A stretch of 64,000 nt of DNA, taken from contig NC_092098.1 of the NCBI RefSeq assembly GCF_045679555.1, positions 19,233,038 to 19,297,037 on the forward strand, read 5' to 3'. The notes beneath the pieces were generated by a model that ran no database searches, was not told where the DNA came from, and was given only the letters and a program-made list of their open reading frames with translations. Source of the stretch: Salvelinus alpinus. Taxonomy: Eukaryota > Chordata > Actinopteri > Salmoniformes > Salmonidae. The translations under genes were made by a program, and so were the position numbers. Of this stretch, positions 24,122 to 36,115 are shown piece after piece. Every line of letters begins with the position of its first letter. Position 1 is the first letter of the stretch.

Positions 24122-25408
24122 CAGTTGAAGTCAGAAGTTTACATACACCTTAGCCAAATACATTTAAACTCAGTTTCACAATTCCTGACATTTAATACTA
24201 GTAAAAATTCCCTGTCTTAGGTCAGTTAGGATCACCACTTTATTTTAAGAATATGAAATGTCAGAATAATAGTAGAGAATGAATTATTTCAGCTTTTATT
24301 TCTTTCATAACATTCCCAGTGGGTCAGAAGTTTACATACACTTAATTAGTATTTGGTAGCATTGCCTTGAAATTGTTTAACTTGGGTCAAACGTTTCAGG
24401 TAGCCTTCCACAAGCTTCCCACCATAAGTTGGGTGAATTATGGCCCATTCCTCTTGACAGAGCTGGTGTAACTGAGTCAGGTTTGTAGGCCTCCTTGCTC
24501 GCACACACTTTTTCAGTTCTGCCCACATATTTTCTATAGGATTGAGGTCAGGGCATTGTGATGGCCACTCCAATACCTTGACTTTGTTGTCCTTAAGCCA
24601 TTTTGCCACAAATTTGGAAGTATGCTTGGAGTCATTGTCCATTTGGAAGACCCATTTGCGACCAAGCTTTAACTTCCTGACTCATGTCTTGAGATGTTGC
24701 TTTAATATATCCACATCATTTTCTCTGAACAGTTGATGTGTCTGTTACTTGAACTCTGAAGCATTTATTTCGGCTGCAATTTCTGAGGCTGTTAACTAAT
24801 GAACTTATTCTCTGCAGCAGAGGTAACTCTGGGTCTTCCTTTCCTGTGGTGGCCCTCATGAGAGCCAGTTTCATCATAGCGCTTGATGGTTTTTGTGACT
24901 GCACTTGAAGAAACTTTCAAAGTTCTTTAAATTTTCCGGATTGACTGACCTTCATGTCTTAAAGTAATGATGAACTGTCATTTCTCTTTGCTTATTTGCG
25001 CTGTTCTTGCCATAATATGGACTTGGTCTTTTACCAAATAGGGCTATCTTCTGTATACTACCCCTACCTTGTAACAACACAACTGATTGGCTCAAACGCA
25101 TTAAGGAGGAAAGAAATTGCACAAATTAAACAAGGCACACCTGTTCATTTTAAAGCATTCCACATAACTACCTCCTGAAGCTGGTTGAGAGAATGCCAAT
25201 AGTGGGCAAAGCTGTGATCAAGGCAAAGGGTGGCTACTTTGAACAATTTCAAATATATTTTGATTTGTTTAACACTTGGTTACTACATGAGTCCATATGT
25301 GTTATTTCATAGTTTTGATGTCTTCACTATTATTCTACAATGTAGAAAAAAGAAAAATTCAAGAAAATCCCTTGAATGAGTAGGTGTTCAAACTTTTGAC
25401 TGGTACTG
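24122..25408 (-). mobile_element. Chimeric Tc1 transposon made of two families
   Basis: The element is flanked by TA at 24,120-24,121 and 25,409-25,410. Its left 600 bases are the 3' half of one family (TIR 'CAGTTGAAGTCAGAAGTTTA'). They encode on the minus strand the C-terminal transposase with 'MDNDSKHTSKFVAKWL' and '[15 protein letters not shown]' (24,346-24,642), which includes the last two catalytic positions. From about 24,720 on it is the 5' half of another family, ending in the 'GAATGAGTAGGTG' TIR seen at 1-46 and 51,933-52,525. Both halves point the same way. The two ends therefore carry unlike TIRs. The transposase is not open through the junction. Confidence 0.85.
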
Positions 25409-25410
25409 TA

Positions 25411-26040
25411 TTAGCTAAGACATGACTGATACATGTTGAAAAAATCTTTCACATGCACTGGAACCTAAAATGAACTACTGTAGCATGCTAACGTTAATGT
25501 ACTGAAGCCTGCAAGATGTGCACACGATTTCACAACTTCAGACGTCTACCATACAACAAAGCACGAATTTAAGTAGTAATTTTTAGTAATAGTAATTTTT
25601 TTTTGCTACGATTGTAAATGTATTGAAAATGCAGCCAAGTGCTGGGTGATTCTCCCGATGCCGAAACCAATGCTACGTGCATTATAAGTAGATGACAAAT
25701 CGCACTGTATATTAACATTTACAGTTCTCTTTTCCATTCTTACAACTTCACATGGCAATAACATTCATCGTTTTCATGCAATATTATAAAAAAAATTATT
25801 AAAGCTCTGTGTGATGTAAACAATTGATGCTGTGTCAAGGCCGCAGTATGTGTGTTGAAAATTTGAGTTGGGGCGGGGCTCATGCCAAAGGACGAATATG
25901 ATTGGACAACACGTCAAACTGGCGATGATGGTTGGATTAATTTAGCTGAGCCTTTCTCGCATTTCCATTGGTGGCTTTTTGCTAGTTGAGACTGTCAGCC
26001 AATCCAATGTCTAGCCAGTGTCAGTAATTTCATGAGACAG
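25411..26040. other. Gene-free stretch with promoter-like boxes
   Basis: It is AT-rich at first. At 25,865-26,015 there are a GC-rich 'GGGGCGGGGCT' and several CCAAT/ATTGG boxes, but no ORF or exon follows. Confidence 0.3.
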
Positions 26041-26320
26041 AAATCTAAAATCGGTCACAAATATATTTAGCAGATGTTATTGCGGGTGTAGCGAAATGCT
26101 TGTGTTCCTAGCTCCAACAATGCAGTAATATCTAACAATTCACAACAATACACACAAACCTAAAGTAAAAGAATTGAGTTAAGAAATATATAAATATTAG
26201 AATGAGCAATGTGCTCCAAAAGGAGTCGGGATCTCGGAGACCAGAACACTCAGACGACAGAGGAATGGGGTCGACTCCAGGCGAAGGCATATTAATTAGA
26301 AAATCGTTGTGAAACCGCAA
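26041..26320 (-). repeat. LINE-like 3' tail repeat
   Basis: The stretch 'GCAGATGTTATTGCGGGTGT' then 'GAAATGCTTGTGTTCCTAGC' appears in reverse orientation at 28,262-28,330 ('AGCTAGGAACACAAGCCTTT' and so on). These are two copies of the tail of one abundant salmonid retroelement. Confidence 0.6.
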
Positions 26321-26679
26321 TTTTTTTTAACAATTAGTTGAGTAAAGTTTTAGCTTCTGTCTTAAGCATCCTAAATAATGCCATAAATTCAATTTCTCAA
26401 AAAGAGAATCACAGAATTAAGGGAAGCATGGTGGAAGGGGCAAACCTGCAATGGTAAGTGATTGTTGTCTACGAAGACTGGAGACAAACCGCTGAGCCAT
26501 GGCGATTTTAAATAGTGGCAAAAACACACAAATAAAACTCAAATGCTGCTTTTCATTGCTGACCAGCAGATGTCACTAATATGCATTGTTAAAAGCTTTA
26601 ATAATATAAAATTTTAGGCACAATTTGGTCCCAAAGGCTTCAGAAAACCTCAGTTTCCCATCACTAGCGTGCATTGCAT

Positions 26680-26880
26680 GAGCAGTCATCTGAGCACTGT
26701 AGCGCCATCGATTCTGCGCCCCTCCACCCTCTTGGACCAGGAAGTAACAACTGCAGGAGTAGTGGCTGCGGCAGCAATCTGTCCATTTGCGCTGTTCGCG
26801 AGCGGGAGGCCCGCTTCACACGTTTTTTTGCGGCGGTTCGCGGCCTTTGCGTCTGGTACCAGATATAGTAAAGCTTAACT
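26680..26880. promoter_or_regulatory. CpG-rich patch, possible orphan promoter
   Basis: There is a local rise in CpG ('GTTCGCGAGCGGG', 'TTGCGGCGGTTCGCGG') with an ETS-like AGGAAGT at 26,739-26,745. The surroundings are AT-rich. Open frames here are short and overlapping. No gene is recognised on either side. Confidence 0.25.
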
Positions 26881-26889
26881 TTTCCTATT

Positions 26890-29300
26890 CATTGTCTGTT
26901 AAATATTACGCCCATAGTGATGACTTATGGCCACAGGTTTGTTTTGTGGCGCTGTTCCACATCCCATAGGCCACTATAATGTTAGCTACCTCACAGAGCG
27001 AACAACCATCAGAGTCACTGTAGACACGGACCGACCTGGCATTTCTCTATCTGAAAATTACTTCTTACAACGACTGCAATTATTCTCTGATTTATGTCCA
27101 AGATAGCTATCTTCAGCTGCCTCTAGATCCAGTTCACTTTTAATAGATAGTCTCAAATTGTTTGCCATGCTGTCACTAAATACATATATTGAGCAAAAAA
27201 GACTCGATGAAATTGATTGTTTTCTTTGTAGCTTGCTTATATACACACACTACAGTAGGCTAGTACAGGGGCTAGCTACAGTACACCTTTACTGAATGAC
27301 AACAATGTAGCCTGAACACTTCGGTCTAGCTAGCTGGCCTTAGACATTCATAAATTAACATATGGAGAGATAACAAATTCATGCAGCTGTGGTCGTGCCA
27401 CTTGTTTAGCCATTTACCTGCTTTAAAAAAATATATAATAAACATTTTAAAAGAGTGAAAATACTCAAGCCTTCAGCCATACCAGCAGGTCTCCCATGAA
27501 AAAGTGATGTTGACTTCAGTGGGATACCCAGGTAATTAAAGCTAAAATGTTCTGTTCACTCAATAAATAGAAGTGTGTGTGGTTCAGTGGCAGATTTTCC
27601 TAAAGAAAATAGACCAAGATAGTATCAGCAGTTCTCAATCAGATGACACACCTGGTCTCATTCATTTATAGATGTTACTTATATTGAGAATGATTTCCAT
27701 ATCTGATATTGTTCATGGTCTAACTGTGCTATTTTTAAAAACACACAGTAAACAAAAAGCTGCCACCATTGTGGGTGCCATATAATTTGTGTGCATGTCT
27801 TTAAGTTATGCACATTTCATGTTGATATTCCATTACCCTAAGTCCTCCATTCCCGAACATGAAGCTGCCTGACCCTAGCCGGAAGTACCAGAGAAGTGTT
27901 AGCTTAAGGTATGAATTCATATTGAGTCAAATTAAGTTCACTCAAGTTCTTATTTAGTGACTGACACGAATTGGAGCATGAACAGGCTTAGTCTACACTC
28001 CCGTGGAACAACGGCCATGTAATCCATTTGTCAACAACGGTTGTGCCAATTAATGCATATCACAACTGTCAAGAGGTGTGTACACACTAAGCCTTAGAGG
28101 TTTCGTAACTTCACATGATTAGGCCTATGTAAATACAGATCTGAATGTTTGATATCCTTTCTACTGTAAACTGTTGATTGTAGTTGATGCCAAAGCTAAT
28201 CATTTAATATTCTACTACAAGGACTCTGTCAGCTTTTAGATGTGTGCATTATTAGATACTACAGCACTGTTGGAGCTAGGAACACAAGCCTTTCACTACA
28301 CCCGCAATAACATCTGTTAAGTATGTGTATGTGACCAATAAAATGTCATGAGACTGAAAAGTAGAGATGGATGATGGAGAAGGGGGAGTGACTACAAACA
28401 GAAACAAGTGCTGAAAATCTATTTCCATTGATAGAAGTGGTTTGGACTCATTTGATGTATATTTATTGCACAGGTACTGTGCATCCATTATTGTTCATTA
28501 CTATTGTGTTAATGTGGTGAATGTCTTGTATTAAACCAACTTCGATAGTAAGTTCGTTGTACAAAGGATTGTGCTCCAACAATCATAAATATGGCTTTGG
28601 TTTCATTAAAGTAAACCTCAACGTAAAGCAATCTGTTTAATATATTGTCTTTATATGCATTACAATGGAAAATGAAATGTCCTCCAGATGCAAGACGTCC
28701 TCCAGCAATGGCTGAAATTTTACTTTTGAAAAGCGATATCCCAACTACAAGCACAGTACACACACTGAAGGGTAAAAAAAACACACTAACAAGTGGTTTT
28801 TAGACAACTTTTTAGCCATTCAAGACATAGGTCTGATGGGAATGGGATGTCATCATGCTTGAGGAACAATACAGAACAAGAAGAGGAAAGCCCCCACTTG
28901 TGCAATGCTATGACTTAACTGGACCACCTATTGAGATGTGCCTCTAGTTAGGTAAACCAGGTGTTACATTAGGTGAAAGGAGACAAGTACCATTAAGAAA
29001 ATAAAAAGCAGTGTATTTACATACTGTTTCCACTAAACAGACCTAAAACATCTAGGTTTGTTGCATGAAGAAATTAATAAATAGGTGTTGATGATTTAGA
29101 ATGTAACTGCCGAGGTAGAATATTTAAAGTCGAACATTCTTTTTTTAAACATTTCACAGGATATGCCTTGCTCTAAAGAAGCACTCAGTTAATGAGTGGG
29201 TCACAGTGGGTTCTCTCCTCTCCTGTAAAACTGTTTGGTCTGAGGGAATAATTATAATAAAGACAAATTCCATAAACTGATTTTTTTTAAATGATGCTAC
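26890..29300. other. Gene-free stretch with one retroelement tail
   Basis: No coding exons are recognised. The only labelled item is a 3' tail of a retroelement at 28,262-28,350 ('CTACACCCGCAATAACATCT', 'GTGACCAATAAAATGTCA'). Confidence 0.45.
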
Positions 29301-29304
29301 GGCT

Positions 29305-29525
29305 GTACATGACTGACCCCATCAACCCCTACCTACATGCACATATCTACCTAGCACCTCTGCACATAACCGTGTGTATATAGCCAGGTTTTTACTCATT
29401 GTGTATTTATTCCGTGTTATTTTTTCTATAGTTTCTCTGCATTGTTGGGAAGGGCCTGTAAATAAGCAGTTCACTGGTAGTACACCCGTTGTTTACAAAG
29501 CATGTGACAAATACAATTTGATCTG
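29305..29525 (+). mobile_element. LINE 3' UTR tail
   Basis: The end 'GGAAGGGCCTGTAAATAAGC' then 'GCATGTGACAAATACAATTT' matches the tails at 8,170-8,412 and 39,650-39,735. It is truncated to the 3' UTR. Confidence 0.6.
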
Positions 29526-30349
29526 TATAATACAATTCTCCTCATGGTACAAAATGTAACTTCTAGACTTAGGGTTTTTACTACTGTTGGTTATGGTCAT
29601 TGTGTAACACAATTAGAGGAATCATTTGGAACAGCATTGTGTACACCTTTCTCCATGTAAAAACGTATGCAAACATCTTGCAGATTCACACCTATACAAA
29701 CCTTTGTTGCAGTTTTAGAAGATGCTGCTTCAAACACTCGATCAGACGACCTCAATCTCAAACATTTTTTTCAATACGATCACTTGTCGTAGTACTAGTG
29801 GCATCACTCAAATTACCATCTACACTAATTTAAGGAGAAATGTCAGAGGTTCATTATCGCCAGACTCGCCAGAGCCAAAACATTCGCATGGAATTTACGA
29901 CACCCTTTGTGATAAGCCATATCTAAATTGCAGTAGTCCAACAATCAAACAAACTTCCATTTGCATTTATAGGTGACAAAATAATTGTCTTACCTCTTCA
30001 TCGATTGTCTTCTTCTCCACAGGGATTGAAATTAGTTGTGCTCTGTGTTAATTACCATAGGCTACACATACTAATAAGGCAATCAGGTCAATCGGGTGAC
30101 CGAGGTAAAGACCGTTTCAAGTTGGATATTCAACGGATATTCACGCTTTCAAACCTCAATAGCTTTCAAACCACTTGAGCCAAATAAGTGTCATTATGTT
30201 GGAAAAATTGCCCACAACATTGCACAGGTCTTATTTTCACGATTTGGAAATTAATTCGCTTTCCAAAGGGAATAAACATGTGTAAATGTGAGCACCATTT
30301 TGTATTCCAAGTTGAACTGGTAAACAAAGTACAAGCATTATTTACATTC

Positions 30350-30770
30350 GAATTTCAATGCTTCTTGGTCATGTGACCTACTTGACTCAAACAAGGTCCA
30401 GAATGTCCAATGACTACCCTTCTATATTGCACACCATTTAGTTTGTCCATTTTCATCTCACAAGATTTTACATGAATTTCTCAAAATGTAAAATTTCAAT
30501 AGCTCCTTGGTCATGTGACCTAATGACTTCAAACAAGGTTCAGAATGTACACTTAGTGGGCCTACACATTGCACACCCTTTAGTTAGTCCATTTTCATCT
30601 CACAAGATTTTACATGATTTTTTCAAAATGTAAAATTTCAATAGCTCCTTGGTCATGTGACCTAATGACTTCAAACAAGGTTCAGAATGTCCACTGACTA
30701 TACCATCATATCACACACTCTGATGTTTGTCTACTTTCATATCATGCTATTAGACTTAAATCTGTAAGCT
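30350..30770 (+). repeat. 142-bp tandem repeat, about three copies
   Basis: 'TCATGTGACCTA' recurs at 30,369, 30,511 and 30,653, exactly 142 bases apart each time. Within each unit 'CATTTTCATCTCACAAG' and 'TCAAACAAGGT' also recur. Copies two and three are more alike than the first. A weaker trace may extend to 30,150. The flanks (29,526-30,350 and 30,771-31,774) contain nothing recognised. Confidence 0.85.
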
Positions 30771-31774
30771 TTGCAGGCCTTCATTTCACAAGGGTGTTAA
30801 AACATTATTTTGAAGTTAACAAATGTTCCAGCCTCACAATAACTATCTTTCACATGGACACTGAAAAGATCTGCAAATGGCTGTATGTGGAATGGATCAA
30901 GGACAGGAGAGGTGTTCAAACAGAGGTGCTTAAAGGAAGGTGCACAGGTAGGCCTCATGAAAAGCACTGTTTTATATGCTCTTTTTAATCACAGTAATAG
31001 GCACTGATTTGTCAGTCAGAGTGAGCTTGATAAGGTGAAAGAATCCTTTTCGTACCGTCACTTTCGTATACTGTAAATTTTTAAGACAAATCCTTCTACA
31101 TTGAGGATAAGAATGCAGTTTACATAACCGGATAATGACTTGATATTTGAGTGCATTCACAACAAGCCACCTGCAGACAACTTACAAAATGCAATAGTGC
31201 ATTTGAGGGTTAGTTTTTCTGATGAAAATAGTTATTTGATGCATGGCCTACTATTTCTAACTGGGAAAATAAATTCCTACGTCTTTTGTGAGTAAAATTG
31301 TTTTTCCAATTTTTGTAAAGAGGTATGAGGGTTGTGATATGGGTGATTTAATAGTAAAATCATTTAAGGGATCAATACATGTCTATATTGCGTCCCCAGT
31401 ATCTGCATGAACCATCATGCCAAGTGTTTTTGGTTGACCCTGCTGGACAGAAAGAGGAGGAGCAATCGGAAACACGCTGCATTCAAATTCAGGTTTTCAG
31501 ACATGCGCAGAGCAGACTGAAAGGGGAAGGGTAGCTCTTGACTTGAACCACAGGGGTTCTCTGTAAAGAGAGAGTAATCCAAAAGGCACAGACACACCCC
31601 TTGACTTTCAACTGGCACCGTTGACCTGTATGTATTCTCTCCTGATTGGCTCTGTGGTGCACAGTCTGGCAGTCTGACTAAAGTGCCAGAGGTATGAGGA
31701 GAGACATCCTCCTTTGTATTTATGGGAACAAATATTTCCTAACACTTTGGATCCTATTCTTGGACAGTTAGAAG

Positions 31775-33437
31775 ACACAATGCATCAATGGAAAAATACC
31801 GATTATTGGAGGACCACATTTTTTTTGTTTGTAATAATGACAATTACAACAATACTGAATGAACACTTATTTTAACTTAATATAATACATAAATAAAATC
31901 AATTTAGCCTCAAATAAATAATGAAACATGTTCAATTTGGTTTAAATAATGCAAAAACAAAGTGTTGGAGAAGAAAGTAAAAGTGCAATATGTGCCATGT
32001 AAGAATGCTAACGTTTAAGTTCCTTGCTCAGAACATGAGAACATATGAAAGCTGGTGGTTCCTTTTAACATGAGTCTTCAATATTCCCAGGTAAGAAGTT
32101 TTAGGTTGTAGTTATTGTCGGAATTATAGGACTATTTCTCTCTATACTATTTGTATTTCATTAACCTTTGACTATTGGATGTTCTTATAGGCACTTTAGT
32201 ATTGCCAGTGTAACAGTATAGCTTCCATCCCTCTCCTCGCTCCTACCTGGGCTTGAACCAGGAACACAACGACAACAGCCACCCTCGAAGCAGCGTTACC
32301 CATGCAGAGCAAAGGGAATAAAAACTCCAAGTCTCAGAGCGAGTGACGTTTGAAATGCTATTAGCGCGCACCCCGCTAACTAGCTAGCCATTTCACATCG
32401 GTTACACCAGCCTAATCTCGGGAGTTGATAGGCTTGAAGCACAACGAAGAGCCTCTGGCAAAACGCAGGAAAGTGCTGTTTGAATGAATGCTTATGAGCA
32501 TGCTGCTGCCTACCACCGCTCATTCAGACTGCTCTATCAAATCATAGACTTAGGTCATTAATATGGTCGAATCCGGAAACTATCATCTCGAAAACAAGAC
32601 ATTTATTCTTTCAGTGAAATACGGAACTGTTCCGTATTTTATCTAACGGGTGGCATCCATAAGTCTAAATATTCCTGTTACATTGCACAACCTTCAATGT
32701 TATGTCATAATTACGTAAAATTCTGGCAAATTAGGCGGCCCAAACTGTTGCATATACACTGACTCTGCGTGCAATGAACGCAAGACAAGTGACACAATTT
32801 CACCTGGTTAATATTGCCTGCTAACCTGGATTTCTTTTAGCTAAATATGCAGGTTTAAAAATATATACTTCTGTGTATTGATTTTAAGAAAGGCATTGAT
32901 GTTTATGGTTAGGTACACATTGGAGCAACGATACGCACCGCATCGATTATATGCAATGCAGGACACGCTAGATAAACTAGTAATATCATCAACCATGTGT
33001 AGTTAACTAGTGATTATGATGGATTGATTGATTGTTTTTTATAAGATAAGTTTAATGCTAGCTAGCAACTTACCTTGGCTTCTACTGCATTCGCGTAACA
33101 GGCAGGCTCCCCGTGGAGTGCAATGTAATCAGGTGGTTAGAGCGTTGGACTAGTTAACTGTAAGGTTGCAAGATTGAATCCCCCGAGCTGACAAGGTAAA
33201 AATCTGTCGTTCTGCCACTGAACGAGGCAGTTAACCCACCGTTCCTAGGCCGTCATTGAAAATAAGAAGGTGTTCTTAACTGACTTGCCTAGTTAAATAA
33301 AGATTAAATAAAGGTGAAAAATATATATATTTTAAATCGGCCAAATCGGTGTCCAAAAATACCGATTTCCGATTGTTATGAGAACTTGAAATCGGCCCTA
33401 ATTAATTGGCCATTCCGATTAATCGGTCGACCTCTAC
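31775..33437 (-). mobile_element. Non-autonomous DNA element with 'GGTCGACC' ends
   Basis: The right end is 'ATTAATCGGTCGACCTCT' (33,418-33,435), a terminus I recall from a large salmonid repeat family. The left end (about 31,795) has the matching 'ATACCGATTATTGGAGGACC' but has lost its outermost bases. The interior matches that family from memory and has no ORF. It contains a full HpaI-type SINE at 33,115-33,311 in the direction opposite to the element's usual orientation. Confidence 0.7.
33115..33311 (+). mobile_element. HpaI-type tRNA-derived SINE
   Basis: The tRNA-like head has an A box ('GTGGTTAGAGCGTTGG', 33,133-33,148) and a B box ('GGTTGCAAGATTGAATC'), the Pol III promoter parts. A unique body with the GTTAAC site (33,230-33,235) follows, then the tail 'GCCTAGTTAAATAAAG'. 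The tail is homologous to the LINE 3' end at 36,065-36,112, which presumably supplied the copying machinery. Confidence 0.88.
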
Positions 33438-33789
33438 TAATTACTGTCCGTGAGTAACCTCAACCTTGTGGGTCTGTGGGTGTTTGGGCCAATAAAGTGC
33501 CAACTCAATTCTACCAGTGACAAATCTCTCATGCCCCTATGAACGGGGACACAGGGCAATAGTTTTTAATCTAAACCAGCCCTTTTTTGCTGGAGTACAC
33601 TAACCCCTAATTGGGGCTCTTTTCTTGACACACAGTAGCAGTTTACCAGATAAGAAGTCAAGAAGATCAAAAAGTAGATTGTTGTAAGGGTGTATTATGT
33701 CTTGTGCTGGCCACATTGTCATATCCATTCTGGATTCTGAGTGGTAAAATCATAGCTGAAAAATGCCTCTATGTATGTGTATACATTTT

Positions 33790-36115
33790 CCCCCAGACAA
33801 TCTACTGCAGAGTTCTGTCATGCTATCCAGGTCTGTGCCCAAACAGTTCGAGCTTCTACTTTTAAAAATCCACCTTTCCAGAAATAAGTACTGTTGTCGC
33901 TTGTTATAGACACCCCTCAGCCCCCAGCTGCGCCCTGGACACCATATGTGAATTAATTGCCCCCCATTTATCTTCAGAGTTTGTACTGTTAGGTGACCTA
34001 AACTGGGATATGCTTAACACCCCGGCCGTCCTACAATCTAAGCTAGATGCCCTCAATCTCACCAAAATTATCAAGGAACCTACCAGGTACAACCCCAAAT
34101 CCGGAAACTCGGGCACCCTCATAGATATCATCCTGACCAACCTGTCCTCTAAATACACCTCTGCTGTCTTCAACCAGGATCTCAGCGATCACTGCCTCAT
34201 TGCTTGCATCCGTAATGGGTCCGCGATCAAACGACCACCCCTCATCACAGTCAAACGCTCGCTAAAACACTTCAGCGAGTAGGCCTTTCTAATCGACCTG
34301 GCCCGGGTATCCTGGAAAGATATTGACCTCATTCTGTCAGTAGAGGATGCCTGGTTATTCTTTAAAAGTGCTTTCCTCACCATCTTAAATAAGCATGCCC
34401 CATTCAAAAAATGTAGAACCAGGAACAGATATAGCCCTTGGTTCACTCCAGACCTGACTGCCCTTGACCAGCACAAAAACATCCTGTGGCGTACTGCATC
34501 AGCATCGATGTCATTTACAAAATAGCCTCCAACACTCCCCCTTGGTTTGTGCTGTGGTGGAGATCTTTGTGGGCTATACTCGGCCTTGTCTCAGGATTGT
34601 AAGTTGGTGGTTGAAGATATCCCTCTATTGGTGCGGGGGCTGTGCTTTGGCAAAGTGGGTGGGATTATATCCTTCCTGTTTGGCCCTGTCCGGGGGTATC
34701 ATCGGATGGGGCCACAGTGTCTCCTGACCCCTCCTGTCTCAGCCTCCAGTATTTATGCTGCAGTAGTTTATGTGTCGGGGGGCTAGGGTCAGTTGGTTAT
34801 ATCTGGAGTACTTCTCCTGTCTTATCCAGTGTCCTGTGTGAATTTAAGTATGCTCTCTCTAATTCTCTCCTTCTCTCTTTCTTTCTCTCTCTCGGAGAAC
34901 CTGAGCCCTAGGACCATACGTCAGGACTACCGGACATGATGACTCCTTGCTGTCCCCAGTCCACCTGGCCTTGCTGCTGTTCCAGTTTCAACTGTTCTGC
35001 CTGCGGTTATGGAACCCGTACCTGTCCCAGACCTGCTGCTTTCAACTCTTAATGATCGACTATGAAAAGCCAACTGACATTTATTCCTGATTATTATTTG
35101 ACCATGCTTGTCACTTATGAACATTTTGAACATCTTAGCCATGTTCTGTTATAATCTCCACCCGGCACAGCCAGAAGAGAACTGGCCACCCCTCATAGCC
35201 TGGTTCCTCTCTAGGATTCTTCCTAGGTTTTGGCCTTTCTAGGGAGTTTTTCCTAGCCACCGTGCTTCTACACCTGCATTGCTTGCTGTTTGGGGTTTTA
35301 GGCTGGGTTTCTGTACAGCACTTCGAGATATTAGCTGATGTACGAAGGGCTATATAAAATAAACTTGATTTGATTTGATTTACTCAACAAATTGGATGCA
35401 GTCTATCACAGTGCCATTCGTTTCATCACCAAAGCCACATATACTACTCACCACTGCGACCTGTATGCTCTCGTTGGCTGGCCCTCGCTTCATATTCGTC
35501 ACCAAACCAACTGGCTCCAGGTCATCTATAAGTCCTTGCTAGGTAAAGCCCCGCCTTATCGCAGCTCACTGGTTACAGCAGGTATATTTCACTGGTCATC
35601 CCCAAAGCCAATTCCTATTTGGCCGCCTTTCCTTCGAGTTCTCTGCTGCCAATGACTGGAACGAATTGCAAAAATCACTGAAGCTGGAGACTCATATCTC
35701 CCTCACTATCTTTAAGCATCAGCTTACAGGTCATTGCACCTGTACATAGCCCATCTGTAAATAGCCCATCTAACTACCTCATCTCCATATTGTTATTTTA
35801 TTTATATTTATTGTTTTGCTCCTTTGCACCCCAGTATCTCTACTTGCACATTCATCGTCTGCACATCTATCACTCCAGTGTTTATTTGCGAAATTGTAAT
35901 TATTTCGCCACTACGGCCTATTTATTGCCTTACCTCCCTAATATTTCTTCATTTGCACACACTGTATATAGACTTTTGTGTTGTGTTATTGACTGTACGT
36001 TTGTTTATTCCTTGTGTAACTCTGTGTTTGTGTCACACTGCTTTGCTTTATCTTGGCCAGGTCGCAGTTGTAAATGAGAACTTGTTTTCAACTGGCTTAC
36101 CTGCTTGAATAAAAG
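33790..36115 (+). mobile_element. LINE with endonuclease, internal deletion and an insertion
   Basis: It is the same family as 2,120-4,250. The endonuclease C-terminal part is open at 34,010-34,282 ('PTRYNPKSGNSGTLIDIIL', 'NQDLSDHCLIACI'), followed by 'RNRYSPWFTPDLTA'. Just after 34,505 the text jumps to the C-terminal region, so most of the reverse transcriptase is deleted. The C-terminal part continues at 35,381-35,745 ('HSAIRFITKATYTTHHCDLY') after a nested element. The 3' UTR ends near 36,115 with 'TTGAATAAAAGT'. The element is dead. Confidence 0.88.
34538..35380 (+). mobile_element. Nested retroelement with (TTTGA)n-type tail
   Basis: An 840-base insert interrupts the LINE text 'GCCTCCAACACTC' / 'ACTCAACAAATTGG'; ACTC is present on both sides as a possible target duplication. 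It has no protein domain. It carries a pyrimidine run (34,857-34,893) and ends 'AACTTGATTTGATTTGATTT'. An inverted relative lies at 38,299-39,045, and a tail-only copy at 20,472-20,584. The class is uncertain: either a SINE-like element or a LINE 3' part. Confidence 0.75.

Noticed and set aside
33115-33200. Possible tRNA gene
   Set aside because: The A and B boxes are present, but the acceptor stem does not close and the HpaI SINE body and tail follow.
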